Shown: one piece after another, positions 36,718 through 45,279 of the stretch | Numbering within the stretch: the stretch's first letter is position 1 | Layout of the letters: every line of letters starts with the position of its first letter | Assembly: GCA_910577955.1 (NCBI GenBank) | Contig: CAJTNC010000002.1 | Span: 62,001-126,000, forward strand | Origin: an uncultured Lachnospiraceae bacterium | Lineage (GTDB): Bacteria > Bacillota > Clostridia > Lachnospirales > Lachnospiraceae | Direction: 5' to 3' | DNA length: 64,000 bases | Translations under genes and position numbers: made by a program | Notes under the pieces: model-generated | The model's database searches: none | Seen by the model: the letters and a program-made list of their open reading frames with translations, nothing else | What the model was told of the DNA's origin: nothing

Positions 36718-37884
36718 TTAATCTTTCAGCAGAGCCATCCTGTCTGGATCATCCGCAAATACTTCCTTTGCATTATCTTTTGTCACAACGACAGGGGGCA
36801 GTTCATAAATAGGAACATCTATCACGCCATTGTCTGCCGTCACATCGGTTGCCGGCATCCCTTTACCGCTTAACAGGCTGTCAATAATAGAAACCGTTTC
36901 CGCAACAAGCGCATTGGTCGGTTTTGCAACTGTGGAATACTGTCTGCCGGACCATACCCATTCAACAGATTCATTTTCCGCATCTAATCCCGACACTACC
37001 GGGATCGGCTGTCCCGCATTCTCACATGATGTAATGATTGCACGGGCAATACCATCGTTGGGAGAGAGAACGCCGTCGATCTCAATGTCTGAATAATTGC
37101 CCGCAAGAATGGCATCCATACGTGACTGTGCTTTGGAGTTGTCCCAGTCAACTGTCGCGCACTGAGTGAAATCCGTCTGCCCTGACACAACGACCAGAGT
37201 TCCGTCATCAATGAGCGGCTGAAGGACTGTCATTGCTCCTTTGAAGAAATTCGGTGCATTCGGATCAGCCGGGCCGCCGCCGAAAAGTTCAATATTGTAA
37301 GGAGCCTCGCCCTTGAGTTCCTCTAACCCCTGTAAGAGCGCCTGTGCCTGTAATTCTCCTGTTTTTACACTGCCAAACTGTACTACACCGTCAACTCCTG
37401 TGGTATTTTCCAGCAATCTGTCATACCCGATCACGTATACGCCCGCATCTTTTGCTTTCTCCAACACCGAGCCGAGCTGTGAACCGTCAACAGGACCCAC
37501 AACGATAACCTGAGCGCCGTTCTCAATCATAGATTCGATCTGTTGCTGCTGCTGCGGAACTTTCTGGTCCGCCGCCTGAATAATCGCTTCATAGCCTGCA
37601 GCCTCAAGTTGTTCTTTAAACATCACTTCCGCCTCTGCCCAGTTCTGTGTTCCAAGCCACGGCAGCGCCACACCGACGATTCCGCCGCCTGCGGACGGGG
37701 TCTCAACCGTCTCTTCAGATTCTGCATCCTCCGTGCTCTCGGCTTCAGCAGTCTCCTCCGCAGCCGCAGGTGTATCGGCCGTCTGCGCGGTCTCCTCCGT
37801 TCCCCTGCCTCCGCCGCAGCCTGTCAGCAGGCCTGCCGCGAGAACTGCCGTCATCAAAATTGACAGTACTTTTTTTGCTTTCAT
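36718..37884 (-). CDS. Sugar ABC transporter substrate-binding lipoprotein of the second mms system
   Basis: 388 residues: lipoprotein signal with lipobox LTGC, long acidic Ala/Glu linker (~28-65), then a Peripla_BP_4 domain ('VGVALPWLGTQNWAEAE' in part, 'VYVIGYDRLLENTTGVD' in part, 'LFGGGPADPNAP', 'LSPNDGIARAI'). A paralogue of the protein at 26712-27857. Placed last in its operon, behind mmsA and mmsB, with AAAGGAGG before the ATG. Confidence 0.93.
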   Translation of the reverse strand: MKAKKVLSILMTAVLAAGLLTGCGGGRGTEETAQTADTPAAAEETAEAESTEDAESEETVETPSAGGGIVGVALPWLGTQNWAEAEVMFKEQLEAAGYEAIIQAADQKVPQQQQQIESMIENGAQVIVVGPVDGSQLGSVLEKAKDAGVYVIGYDRLLENTTGVDGVVQFGSVKTGELQAQALLQGLEELKGEAPYNIELFGGGPADPNAPNFFKGAMTVLQPLIDDGTLVVVSGQTDFTQCATVDWDNSKAQSRMDAILAGNYSDIEIDGVLSPNDGIARAIITSCENAGQPIPVVSGLDAENESVEWVWSGRQYSTVAKPTNALVAETVSIIDSLLSGKGMPATDVTADNGVIDVPIYELPPVVVTKDNAKEVFADDPDRMALLKD

Positions 37885-37915
37885 AATTCATTTCCTCCTT
37901 TTTAATTTCGGGATT

Positions 37916-39091
37916 TTACCCCCTGTTTTTCTTGTTATATACATCAAAGGCTACAGCTGCTAAGAGCACAAAGCCCTTTATAACCTGTGTTTTGTCTGCT
38001 CCGACACCCATAAGCATAAGTCCGTTGTTAAGGACCGCCATCACCAGACCGCCGACCATCGTTGCAATGACAGTTCCCACTCCGCCTGATACAGCCGCAC
38101 CACCGATGAATACGGATGCAATGGCATCCATCTCCCATGAAGTTCCGTCCGCCGGCCCTGCCGCTGTCGAACGTCCCACAAACAATATGCCTGCCACGGC
38201 TGCCAAAACCGACATGTTAAGCATTGTGAGGAAATACGTTCTTTTTACATTTACGCCGGAAAGTTCTGCCGCCGACTTATTTCCTCCTACCGCATAGACA
38301 TGACGTCCGAAAGAGGTTCTTTCCGTAATCAGATAATACAGGATAATCAGTATCACAAGAATCAGTCCGGGAATCGGAAAACTTGTGCCCGGTCTCCCGC
38401 TTCCGAAAAGCCATGTGGCATATCCGATCACAGCGCTCACGATCCCGATGCGTACTGCAAACGGCCAGAACTCCTCTTTCTTTCCGGTAATATCCCCCGA
38501 ATGGTTAAACTTCTTTATCTGGGCAATTACATACACAGCTATTGCAATGATGCCGAGCAATAAAGTTGAGTTGTTCATCCCCGTAAAAGCAGGTCCCCAT
38601 TCAGGAAGATAACCGGCACCAAACCATTTCAGCTCTGAGGGAACAGGAACTGAAATTGAGTTTGATATCCAAATAACACCGCCTCTGAATATCATCATAC
38701 CGCCGAGCGTTGTGATGAATCCCGGAATGCCAAGCCTCGATAAGAAAAATCCCTGCCATGCTCCCGCTATCATACCGATTACCAGCGCAATCAGAATTGC
38801 AACATACCACGGCAGGTTAAATTGGCGGGCGGTTATCGCCATTACCATGGAAGCAAATCCCGCAACCGAACCCACCGACAGATCGATCTGTCCGATTACA
38901 ATTACCATGAGCATTCCCAAAGCCAAAACCAATACATAAGCATTTCCCGATATTAAATTTTGAAAATTCGAAGAAGTAATCATCTTACCTCCCGATGCAA
39001 TATTGAAAACTATAATGAGCGCCGCCAGAGCAACTACCATCGTATATTGACGGAGATCTTCGCCCAACACCTTTTTTATATATTTCATCAT
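37916..39091 (-). CDS. mmsB: Sugar ABC transporter permease, second mms system
   Basis: 391 residues, about ten membrane segments; 'VIGQIDLSVGSVAGFASMVMA' (in part) near 65-85 and 'GGNKSAAELSGVNVKRTYF' (in part) near 260 are the BPD_transp_2 hallmarks. Same size class and long loop as the permease at 21733-22890. It lies 9 bp behind mmsA and 31 bp before the binding-protein gene. Confidence 0.92.
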   Translation of the reverse strand: MMKYIKKVLGEDLRQYTMVVALAALIIVFNIASGGKMITSSNFQNLISGNAYVLVLALGMLMVIVIGQIDLSVGSVAGFASMVMAITARQFNLPWYVAILIALVIGMIAGAWQGFFLSRLGIPGFITTLGGMMIFRGGVIWISNSISVPVPSELKWFGAGYLPEWGPAFTGMNNSTLLLGIIAIAVYVIAQIKKFNHSGDITGKKEEFWPFAVRIGIVSAVIGYATWLFGSGRPGTSFPIPGLILVILIILYYLITERTSFGRHVYAVGGNKSAAELSGVNVKRTYFLTMLNMSVLAAVAGILFVGRSTAAGPADGTSWEMDAIASVFIGGAAVSGGVGTVIATMVGGLVMAVLNNGLMLMGVGADKTQVIKGFVLLAAVAFDVYNKKNRG

Positions 39092-39100
39092 CGTCTCCTC

Positions 39101-40630
39101 TTAAGCCGTTATGGTCATCTTCTTCATTAACATTTCCTGATTTGCCTCTTTTGCGGAAATCTCACCTGTGATCCTTCCCTCAAAGATCGTATAAATGCGA
39201 TCTGCCATTCCGAGAAGTTCCGGGAGTTCGGAGGACACCAGAATAATTGCTTTTCCCTGATCCGCAAGCTCATGAATCAGTTTATAAATCTCATACTTTG
39301 CACCCACATCGATCCCCCTTGTGGGCTCATCCAGAATGAGAATATCCGGCTCTGTAAACATCCACTTCGAAAGAACGACTTTCTGCTGGTTTCCGCCTGA
39401 CAAAGTATTCACGCCGACACCCACATCGCGACACTTGATTCTCAGGGAATCTCTGTACTTTTCCGAGGCTGCCCTCTCCTTGTCAAAATCCAGAAGTCCT
39501 TTTGTTTTGACCACATCAAGATTCGCGGAGACAACGGTCTTTCTGATCGTGTCAAGAAGATTCAGTCCCAGTCCCTTTCTGTCCTCCGGCACATAAGCGA
39601 TCTTATTTTTTATGGCTTCTCTGACCGAATTGATCCGGACTTCCCTGCCTCCTATTTTCATTTTTCCGCCTCTGAAAATTCCCATATTTTTTCCGAACAG
39701 AGATCTCATCAGCTCCGTTCTGCCTGCCCCCATAAGACCGGCAAACCCGACGATTTCTCCGGATCTGACATAAAACGCAGAATTTTTGCAGAGCATTTTC
39801 CCGGGAACTTTCGCATCCTCGACGCTCCAGTCCGAAACCTCAAGAATAACTTCTCCAATCTTAGGCGTATGCTCGGGATACCGATTTTCAATCTCACGCC
39901 CCACCATGGCTTTGATAATCTTATTCTCGTCAACCCTGCCTGCCTCCACGGCATAACCATCCACGGTCTTCCCATCCCTGATCACCGTCACATAATCGGA
40001 GACTGCCGCTATTTCATTTAATTTGTGGGAAATCATAATGCAGGTAATTCCCTGCTTTTTCAGTCCGAGCATCAGACGCAGCAGGTTTTCCGAATCCGAT
40101 TCATTTAACGACGATGTCGGTTCATCCAAAATAAGCACTTTGACATTTTTAGACAGTGCCTTTGCGATTTCGACAAGCTGCTGCTGCCCGACGCCCAGAT
40201 TTTTGATGACGGTATTAGGATCAATCTGTAATCCGACTTCTTTAAGCAGCTCTCTCGTTCTTTTTCGTTCTTTGTCCCAGTTTATGAGTCCCTTTTCCAC
40301 CATTTCATTGCCCATGAAAATGTTTTCTGTAACGGACAGCTCGGGAATCATCGTGAGCTCCTGATGAATAATTACGATTCCCGCGCGCTCAGAGTCCTTG
40401 ATGTTTTTGAAGGTCATTTTTTTACCCTGAAAAATGATCTCGCCCTCATAACTGCCATATGGATAAACTCCTGACAAAACTTTCATCAGGGTGGATTTTC
40501 CCGCGCCGTTTTCACCGCATATTGCATGTATGGAAGCCTCTGATACTTCTAATGTTACATCGGACAGCGCCTTAACTCCCGGAAACGTTTTGGTAATGTT
40601 TTTCATCTGCAAAATGTAACCGTCACTCAT
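39101..40630 (-). CDS. mmsA: Sugar ABC transporter ATP-binding protein, second mms system
   Basis: 509 residues with tandem nucleotide-binding domains: Walker A GENGAGKST, DEPTSSLNESD, second-half 'GLMGAGRTELM', LSGGNQQKV and DEPTRGIDVGAKYEIY. Start ATG 40630 follows GGAGG at about 11 bp. Transcribed from a promoter in the 182-bp gap behind the sensor operon, or by read-through past the terminator there. Confidence 0.94.
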   Translation of the reverse strand: MSDGYILQMKNITKTFPGVKALSDVTLEVSEASIHAICGENGAGKSTLMKVLSGVYPYGSYEGEIIFQGKKMTFKNIKDSERAGIVIIHQELTMIPELSVTENIFMGNEMVEKGLINWDKERKRTRELLKEVGLQIDPNTVIKNLGVGQQQLVEIAKALSKNVKVLILDEPTSSLNESDSENLLRLMLGLKKQGITCIMISHKLNEIAAVSDYVTVIRDGKTVDGYAVEAGRVDENKIIKAMVGREIENRYPEHTPKIGEVILEVSDWSVEDAKVPGKMLCKNSAFYVRSGEIVGFAGLMGAGRTELMRSLFGKNMGIFRGGKMKIGGREVRINSVREAIKNKIAYVPEDRKGLGLNLLDTIRKTVVSANLDVVKTKGLLDFDKERAASEKYRDSLRIKCRDVGVGVNTLSGGNQQKVVLSKWMFTEPDILILDEPTRGIDVGAKYEIYKLIHELADQGKAIILVSSELPELLGMADRIYTIFEGRITGEISAKEANQEMLMKKMTITA

Positions 40631-40692
40631 TTACCCCCTTACCTCCCTTCCCTGTAATATTCTTTTTACTTTAGCTTTCATCAACTGTCTTT

Positions 40693-40734
40693 ATTGTAGA
40701 AAAATTGCCGTGGTTTGCCTATTGTCTGTTGTCA
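40693..40734 (-). promoter_or_regulatory. Candidate regulated promoter of the second mms operon
   Basis: On the minus strand, TAGGCA (40716-40721) and TACAAT (40693-40698) are spaced 17 bp: good -10, poor -35, as expected for an activated promoter. Directly upstream of the -35, ATTGTC and GTTGTC repeat at 7-bp spacing (40721-40734, plus-strand reading), a possible site for the NarL-type regulator. The motif assignment is inference. Confidence 0.4.
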
Positions 40735-40761
40735 TATCTTTTATAGTGACATTAGTCAAAT

Positions 40762-40806
40762 AAAAAAACGGTCTGCATATGACAATTGTCATTTACAAAC
40801 CGTTTA
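40762..40806 (-). terminator. Intrinsic terminator after the sensor operon
   Basis: On the minus strand AAACGGT...ATGACAATTGTCAT...ACCGTTT forms a long imperfect stem followed by seven T. Lies just past the stop of the anchored binding protein (40813), separating the sensor genes from the transporter genes. Confidence 0.85.
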
Positions 40807-40812
40807 AAATAT

Positions 40813-42129
40813 CTATTCGTTCAGAAAGCTTCTGACTCGTTTTTCTATCATCTGCAGTCCGATCTTCGAATCCGTCCCGTTTTTTACAATATCGTCAATG
40901 CCGGAGTCTATCATTTCCTTGACCGTTGTGATATCCTTGAAATTATAATCCGGCTCGGCATGATCCATAATGGATGTGATAAGGTTTATATCCATTCCTC
41001 CTTCCTCGGAAAGCACCTGATTTATACTCAACATGGTCGTCATGGAATCGGTAACCGTTTTCAATACGGACGCCCCCTCTTTATAGGTGTATATTTCACT
41101 TTGAATCTCTATATCATAACAAAAAGTTTTTATCAGTTCCCAGGCAAGTTCCGCATTGTCCGTTCTGGAATTCATGGCCAGCAGGAGCGTGCTCATGGTT
41201 GATTTGTTTTCGCCCTTTTCCCCGCGCGGCAGTGTGATACAGTCCAACTCAAAGTTTGTATACTTTTTAATGTTCCACGGATAGGGCTTATAGGTTCTGT
41301 AATCCGACAAAAGCGCCGGCATAAACGCTACATTCCCCTTATCGAAATCATCTGCTGTGACAATATTTCCTTTTGTAAGTCCGTTTATTTCCTTGATGAA
41401 ATCCACAGCCTCTATCGCATTTTCACTGAGCAGATTGCAGCTCGTGCCATTTGCATCAAAGAGATCCACACCGTTTGTGATAAATGCATGCTGCCAGATA
41501 TAACCGCAGACGCCAAACTGATCCTCTATTCCGTTGCCGTCAGTATCTTTGGTAACCCTGTCACAGATCTCATAAAAATCCTCCCAAGTCCAGTCTTTCG
41601 GTATTTCATTTATCCCTTCGTTTTTTAACAGCGTCTTATTCACAAACATCATTTGCGGCACACTCTCGAAAGGAATCCCGTACTGACTGCCGGAAATGTT
41701 TCCGAAATCAAAGGATGCATCGTAATATCTGGATTTATCGTAATCCGCATCCTTATCTATATAGCCGTCCAGTTTCATCAGAGCATCCGTACCCGCAAAA
41801 GTGGAAAAATCTTCCGGCAGTACAAAGAAAACATCCGGTGCGTTTCCCTTTATCAAGGCGGAGGCAATGTATTCCGAATAGTCATCTTTTTGGATTCCGC
41901 TTACAAACTTCACCTTTACTCCGGGATGAGCGGCTTCAAATTTCTCCACTGCATCCTCGATGAGCTGATAGGTGTAAGCATCCGGAACATTCCAAGGACT
42001 GCCGGTAAAAAAGCCCAGCGTTATTGTCCTTTTATGTTCAAAATAATACAGTGAGACTGCCGCCGTCATCATAACTGCCGCCAAAAAAACGCCTGCAACA
42101 AATCTTTTTCCTATTATCTTCTTTTTCAT
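40813..42129 (-). CDS. Membrane-anchored extracellular solute-binding protein (family 1)
   Basis: 438 residues from ATG 42129. An N-terminal basic stretch and single hydrophobic segment without a lipobox cysteine suggest an uncleaved anchor. The rest is an SBP_bac_1/MalE-like fold: 'FEAAHPGVKVKFVSG', 'ALIKGNAPDVFFV', 'DWTWEDFYEICDRV', 'LLLAMNSRTDNAELAWELIK' (in part). It sits directly after the response regulator, 5 bp past its stop with GGAGG inside that gene, and no family-1 permeases are nearby. A sensing or accessory role is therefore more likely than transport. An in-frame GTG at 42150 would overlap the regulator. Confidence 0.78.
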   Translation of the reverse strand: MKKKIIGKRFVAGVFLAAVMMTAAVSLYYFEHKRTITLGFFTGSPWNVPDAYTYQLIEDAVEKFEAAHPGVKVKFVSGIQKDDYSEYIASALIKGNAPDVFFVLPEDFSTFAGTDALMKLDGYIDKDADYDKSRYYDASFDFGNISGSQYGIPFESVPQMMFVNKTLLKNEGINEIPKDWTWEDFYEICDRVTKDTDGNGIEDQFGVCGYIWQHAFITNGVDLFDANGTSCNLLSENAIEAVDFIKEINGLTKGNIVTADDFDKGNVAFMPALLSDYRTYKPYPWNIKKYTNFELDCITLPRGEKGENKSTMSTLLLAMNSRTDNAELAWELIKTFCYDIEIQSEIYTYKEGASVLKTVTDSMTTMLSINQVLSEEGGMDINLITSIMDHAEPDYNFKDITTVKEMIDSGIDDIVKNGTDSKIGLQMIEKRVRSFLNE

Positions 42130-42134
42130 CAAAG

Positions 42135-42788
42135 TCAACTTTTCCTCCACTGTACGGCCCAGATAGCTAATTGCGTTCTGTCACGCAGTTCCAGCTTCTT
42201 TAAGACAGAGCTTAAATAGTTTCTTACAGAGCCTTCCGTCAGGAAAAGTTCTGCCGCTATCTCCTTATTGGACAGCCCTTTTGACACAAGCCCTATCACC
42301 TTCCACTCCGACTCCGTAATTTCCTTTACATAATCCTCATCTATCGTGATGACCGCCGTATTCTCCTTCGCCATCTGCGAAAACATTTTCACGACTTTCC
42401 CTGCTATATCCTCATTGATCATGGCATTTCCATGATAAACTTTATGTATCGCCTCGATCAGCCTGTCCGCGGAAATACCTTTCAAAAGATAACCGCTGGC
42501 TCCATGCTTCAACGCGCTGAAAATGTATTCGTCATCGTCAAAGGTTGTCAGAATAATAATCTTTATCTCAGGGTAGTTCTCCTTAATGATCTGGGTACAC
42601 TGCACGCCGTCCATTTCCGGCATTCTGATATCCATTAAAATAACATCCGGCTTATCCCGCCTGACAGCCCTGACCACCTCGATACCGTTTGACGCAGTAT
42701 CTACCAAAAAATCCGGATTACCGGACAGCACAATACGCAAGCTGTCTCTTATCAGTTCCTGATCGTCTGCAATTAGTATTTTAATCAT
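42135..42788 (-). CDS. NarL/FixJ-type response regulator
   Basis: 217 residues: receiver domain with phospho-acceptor Asp in 'DVILMDIRMPEMDG' (~residue 54) and conserved 'TTFDDDEYIFSALKHGASGYLLK' (in part), then a LuxR-type helix-turn-helix ('GLSNKEIAAELFLTEGSVRNYL' in part) at ~155-215. Its start overlaps the kinase gene by 8 bp, so expression is coupled. Likely activates the transporter operon at 36718-40630. Confidence 0.93.
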   Translation of the reverse strand: MIKILIADDQELIRDSLRIVLSGNPDFLVDTASNGIEVVRAVRRDKPDVILMDIRMPEMDGVQCTQIIKENYPEIKIIILTTFDDDEYIFSALKHGASGYLLKGISADRLIEAIHKVYHGNAMINEDIAGKVVKMFSQMAKENTAVITIDEDYVKEITESEWKVIGLVSKGLSNKEIAAELFLTEGSVRNYLSSVLKKLELRDRTQLAIWAVQWRKS

Positions 42789-44076
42789 TTTCCGTTCCCC
42801 ACCTTATCGGAATTTCCGCCACCACGCAAAACCCGTCGCTTCCGTCAACGTGTATCTTCCCGCCGAGCATTTCCAATCGCTCTTTCATATGTGTAAGTCC
42901 AAAACCCGGCTCGATATTCGGCGCGCCGACACCGTTATCCTTTATTGTTATCGTCACAATATTGTATTCCCGCGTCATCCAGATCTTTACCGTGTCCGCC
43001 TTTCCGTGCCGGATAGAATTTGTAATACTTTCCTGAATAATCCGGTAAATCACTTCCTCCTCATCCTCGCCGAAGGACAACCTGCCCGCGCTGTTATCCA
43101 ATGTGATATTTACCTTGGAGGCGGCACCCATCTGCGAGATCATTTTACGGAGCGCCGACAGCAGATCTCTCTGTTCCAGCGCATCGGGACGAAGTTCGTT
43201 GACGGAACGCCTTACATCCGTCATTCCCTGCCTTGCCACATCTGAGACCAGTGAAAGATATCTCCTTAACATTTCAGGTGAAACATCGGCAACGGCCGAC
43301 GCCGCATCGATCCCAGCGATAATGCCGGTCAGAGTGTGGCCCAGCGTGTCATGTATCTCTCTGGCCAACCTGTTTCTCTCCCTTGTCTGCGCCAGTTTTT
43401 CCGACTCGGCGGCATAATTTTCAAGTTCTCTGTTTGCCGCCTGAAGCCGCTCATTCAGGGAATTTATCTCGTCCTTTTCATCCATCTGCTCACTCAAGTG
43501 CAAAATTGTATATAGAATAAAAAGAATGATATTTAAAGTCGCAAAAAGATTTTTGAGCAAAATCAAAATCGCCGCCACTGTTCCGATGTAATATTCCGTA
43601 TAGGTCTCGAAGGAAGTAATTTTAAAAATATTCGAGCAGGCATTGAAATCAAAAATCAGGAAAAATGTACTGCCCAATATAAGAGGCAGCAATTTTTTGC
43701 TGCTTCCCTCAAAGTATTTTATGATATGTGCCACAAAGAGAAGAATGATACCATTATAGTTTACCTGCAGCGCTACAACCACAAAAACCGTACATATAAA
43801 TTCCATAACAATAATATACCACTGATATTTTATCTCATAATTGTCATGTATGTACATCAACATCATCAAAAGCACATAAAAGCTGAGGGAAACAAAAAAC
43901 ATTTTCCCCGGAACCGGAGGCAGCGTGCTTACTTTTTTCAAAAACATGACTGCCCCCCCGGAGTTTCCGATTTTTATAATGGTCACCGCAGAAACAACGG
44001 AAATATACAGCACTGTTATAAAATTAAAGCTTTTCATAAAACTTAATACGGAATTCTTTAATGCCGATGTGTCCAT
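42781..44076 (-). CDS. Sensor histidine kinase, HisKA_3 (NarX/DesK) type
   Basis: 431 residues: about six membrane segments in the first ~195 residues with little extracellular sequence, coiled coil at ~200-230, HisKA_3 dimerisation domain with phospho-acceptor His in 'REIHDTLGHTLTGI', and HATPase_c with 'NSIRHG', 'DNGVG' and 'GFGLTHMKERLEMLGG'. Lacking a large sensor domain of its own, it probably reads the neighbouring anchored sugar-binding protein, whose stop lies 3 bp upstream of its start codon. Confidence 0.92.
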   Translation of the reverse strand: MDTSALKNSVLSFMKSFNFITVLYISVVSAVTIIKIGNSGGAVMFLKKVSTLPPVPGKMFFVSLSFYVLLMMLMYIHDNYEIKYQWYIIVMEFICTVFVVVALQVNYNGIILLFVAHIIKYFEGSSKKLLPLILGSTFFLIFDFNACSNIFKITSFETYTEYYIGTVAAILILLKNLFATLNIILFILYTILHLSEQMDEKDEINSLNERLQAANRELENYAAESEKLAQTRERNRLAREIHDTLGHTLTGIIAGIDAASAVADVSPEMLRRYLSLVSDVARQGMTDVRRSVNELRPDALEQRDLLSALRKMISQMGAASKVNITLDNSAGRLSFGEDEEEVIYRIIQESITNSIRHGKADTVKIWMTREYNIVTITIKDNGVGAPNIEPGFGLTHMKERLEMLGGKIHVDGSDGFCVVAEIPIRWGTEND

Positions 44077-44079
44077 TTG

Positions 44080-45054
44080 CTACTGCCACCCTTTTGTACT
44101 GAATTCGTTTATATTTTCCTCACTGATTAAATTGACCGAAACTTTTATTTTCTTTTGGGCAGGCCTGCCTTCTATCATATTGTAAAGCTGATCTACCGCG
44201 TTCTGTCCGATTTCGGACGGATACTGAGCCGACGTCGCGAGCATGATTTTTTCTTTTATCATAGACTTCGCCTCCGGCGCGCCGTCCACCCCAAGAACAG
44301 ATATGCCATCTAATCTTCCGTAATCCTTCAACGCTGCCATCACGCCGAGAGCGCCCATATCGTTGATGGAAAAAACAACGTCAAAATCCGCACCATTTTT
44401 CAGTTCTTCTATCATCAGAGGCATGGCAATCTCCAACTGTCCTGCATAATCCAGCCTGTCCACAATCTCAAAGTTCCCGTTCCCCTCCATCGTATCTACA
44501 AACCCCTCCACACGGTCATTTGAGGATTTGGTTGTCGGATGTTCAAAGATCAAAATCTTTCCTTCTGCTTTTTTACTCAAAAGATACTCGGCGCAAAGAA
44601 CTCCCGCATGATAGTTATCTGAGACAACGATACAGTCTGCCAGACTTTCATCATAGATCTCTGTATCCACAAATATTATTTTTATGCCCTTCTCCTTGCC
44701 ATACTCGATCGCGGGAATAATCTTCTCAAAATCAACAGGCGCAACAAATATAGCTTCCACTCCCTCGTCTATCAGGTCATAAATCTGCTGCGTCTGTCTG
44801 ACGGCATCGAGAGCCGGGTCCCTTGTGATCAGAATATCTCCGTTTGATTCCACGGTAGCACGTATCGTTTCGTTGATCACCTCAAAGAAAGGATTATTCA
44901 TGGTCATATATGTTGCCCCGAATTTGTGTACATTTTCTCTCTGTGTAAGGGAAAAATCATTATTTTTATCAAGAATAGCCAGTACACCCAAAAGAACCAA
45001 TACCGCCGTTATCGTATAAAATGCAGTTTTCATCCGATTAAATAAAAGTCTCAT
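44080..45054 (-). CDS. Membrane-anchored sugar-binding sensor (Peripla_BP_4)
   Basis: 324 residues: N-terminal membrane anchor (~10-28, no lipobox), then a ribose/xylose-type binding fold ('MTMNNPFFEVINETIRATVE' in part, 'AIFVAPVDFEKIIPAI', 'FSINDMGALGVMAAL', 'VLGVDGAPEAKSMI'). It starts an operon with kinase, regulator and a second binding protein. The known Clostridium XylFII-LytS-YesN set uses the same logic, an anchored sugar-binding protein presenting xylose to a kinase. A hairpin (TTATGCG/CGCATAA) abuts the upstream AAGGAGG site. Confidence 0.85.
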   Translation of the reverse strand: MRLLFNRMKTAFYTITAVLVLLGVLAILDKNNDFSLTQRENVHKFGATYMTMNNPFFEVINETIRATVESNGDILITRDPALDAVRQTQQIYDLIDEGVEAIFVAPVDFEKIIPAIEYGKEKGIKIIFVDTEIYDESLADCIVVSDNYHAGVLCAEYLLSKKAEGKILIFEHPTTKSSNDRVEGFVDTMEGNGNFEIVDRLDYAGQLEIAMPLMIEELKNGADFDVVFSINDMGALGVMAALKDYGRLDGISVLGVDGAPEAKSMIKEKIMLATSAQYPSEIGQNAVDQLYNMIEGRPAQKKIKVSVNLISEENINEFSTKGWQ

Positions 45055-45212
45055 TTTGCCTTATCCCTTAAAACCTCCTTATGCGGGCCTGCGCATAAAA
45101 AGCAAAAGGAAAGAACATATAAGCCCGGTAGACTTATATTGATCTTCCCTCAAATATTCATCTAATTTATGACAGGATGTTATCTCTCCGGTCATTTTTT
45201 GTTGTTGAGCAT

Positions 45213-45241
45213 AGTATAACAATTCAAAAGACAAAAATCAA
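45213..45241 (-). promoter_or_regulatory. Promoter of the sensor/two-component operon
   Basis: TTGATT (45236-45241), 17-bp spacer, TATACT (45213-45218) on the minus strand, about 160 bp upstream of the sensor ATG. Confidence 0.7.
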
Positions 45242-45279
45242 TAGTTTCTTTCTTTTTGCACAGAACATCCGCTCCTTAT

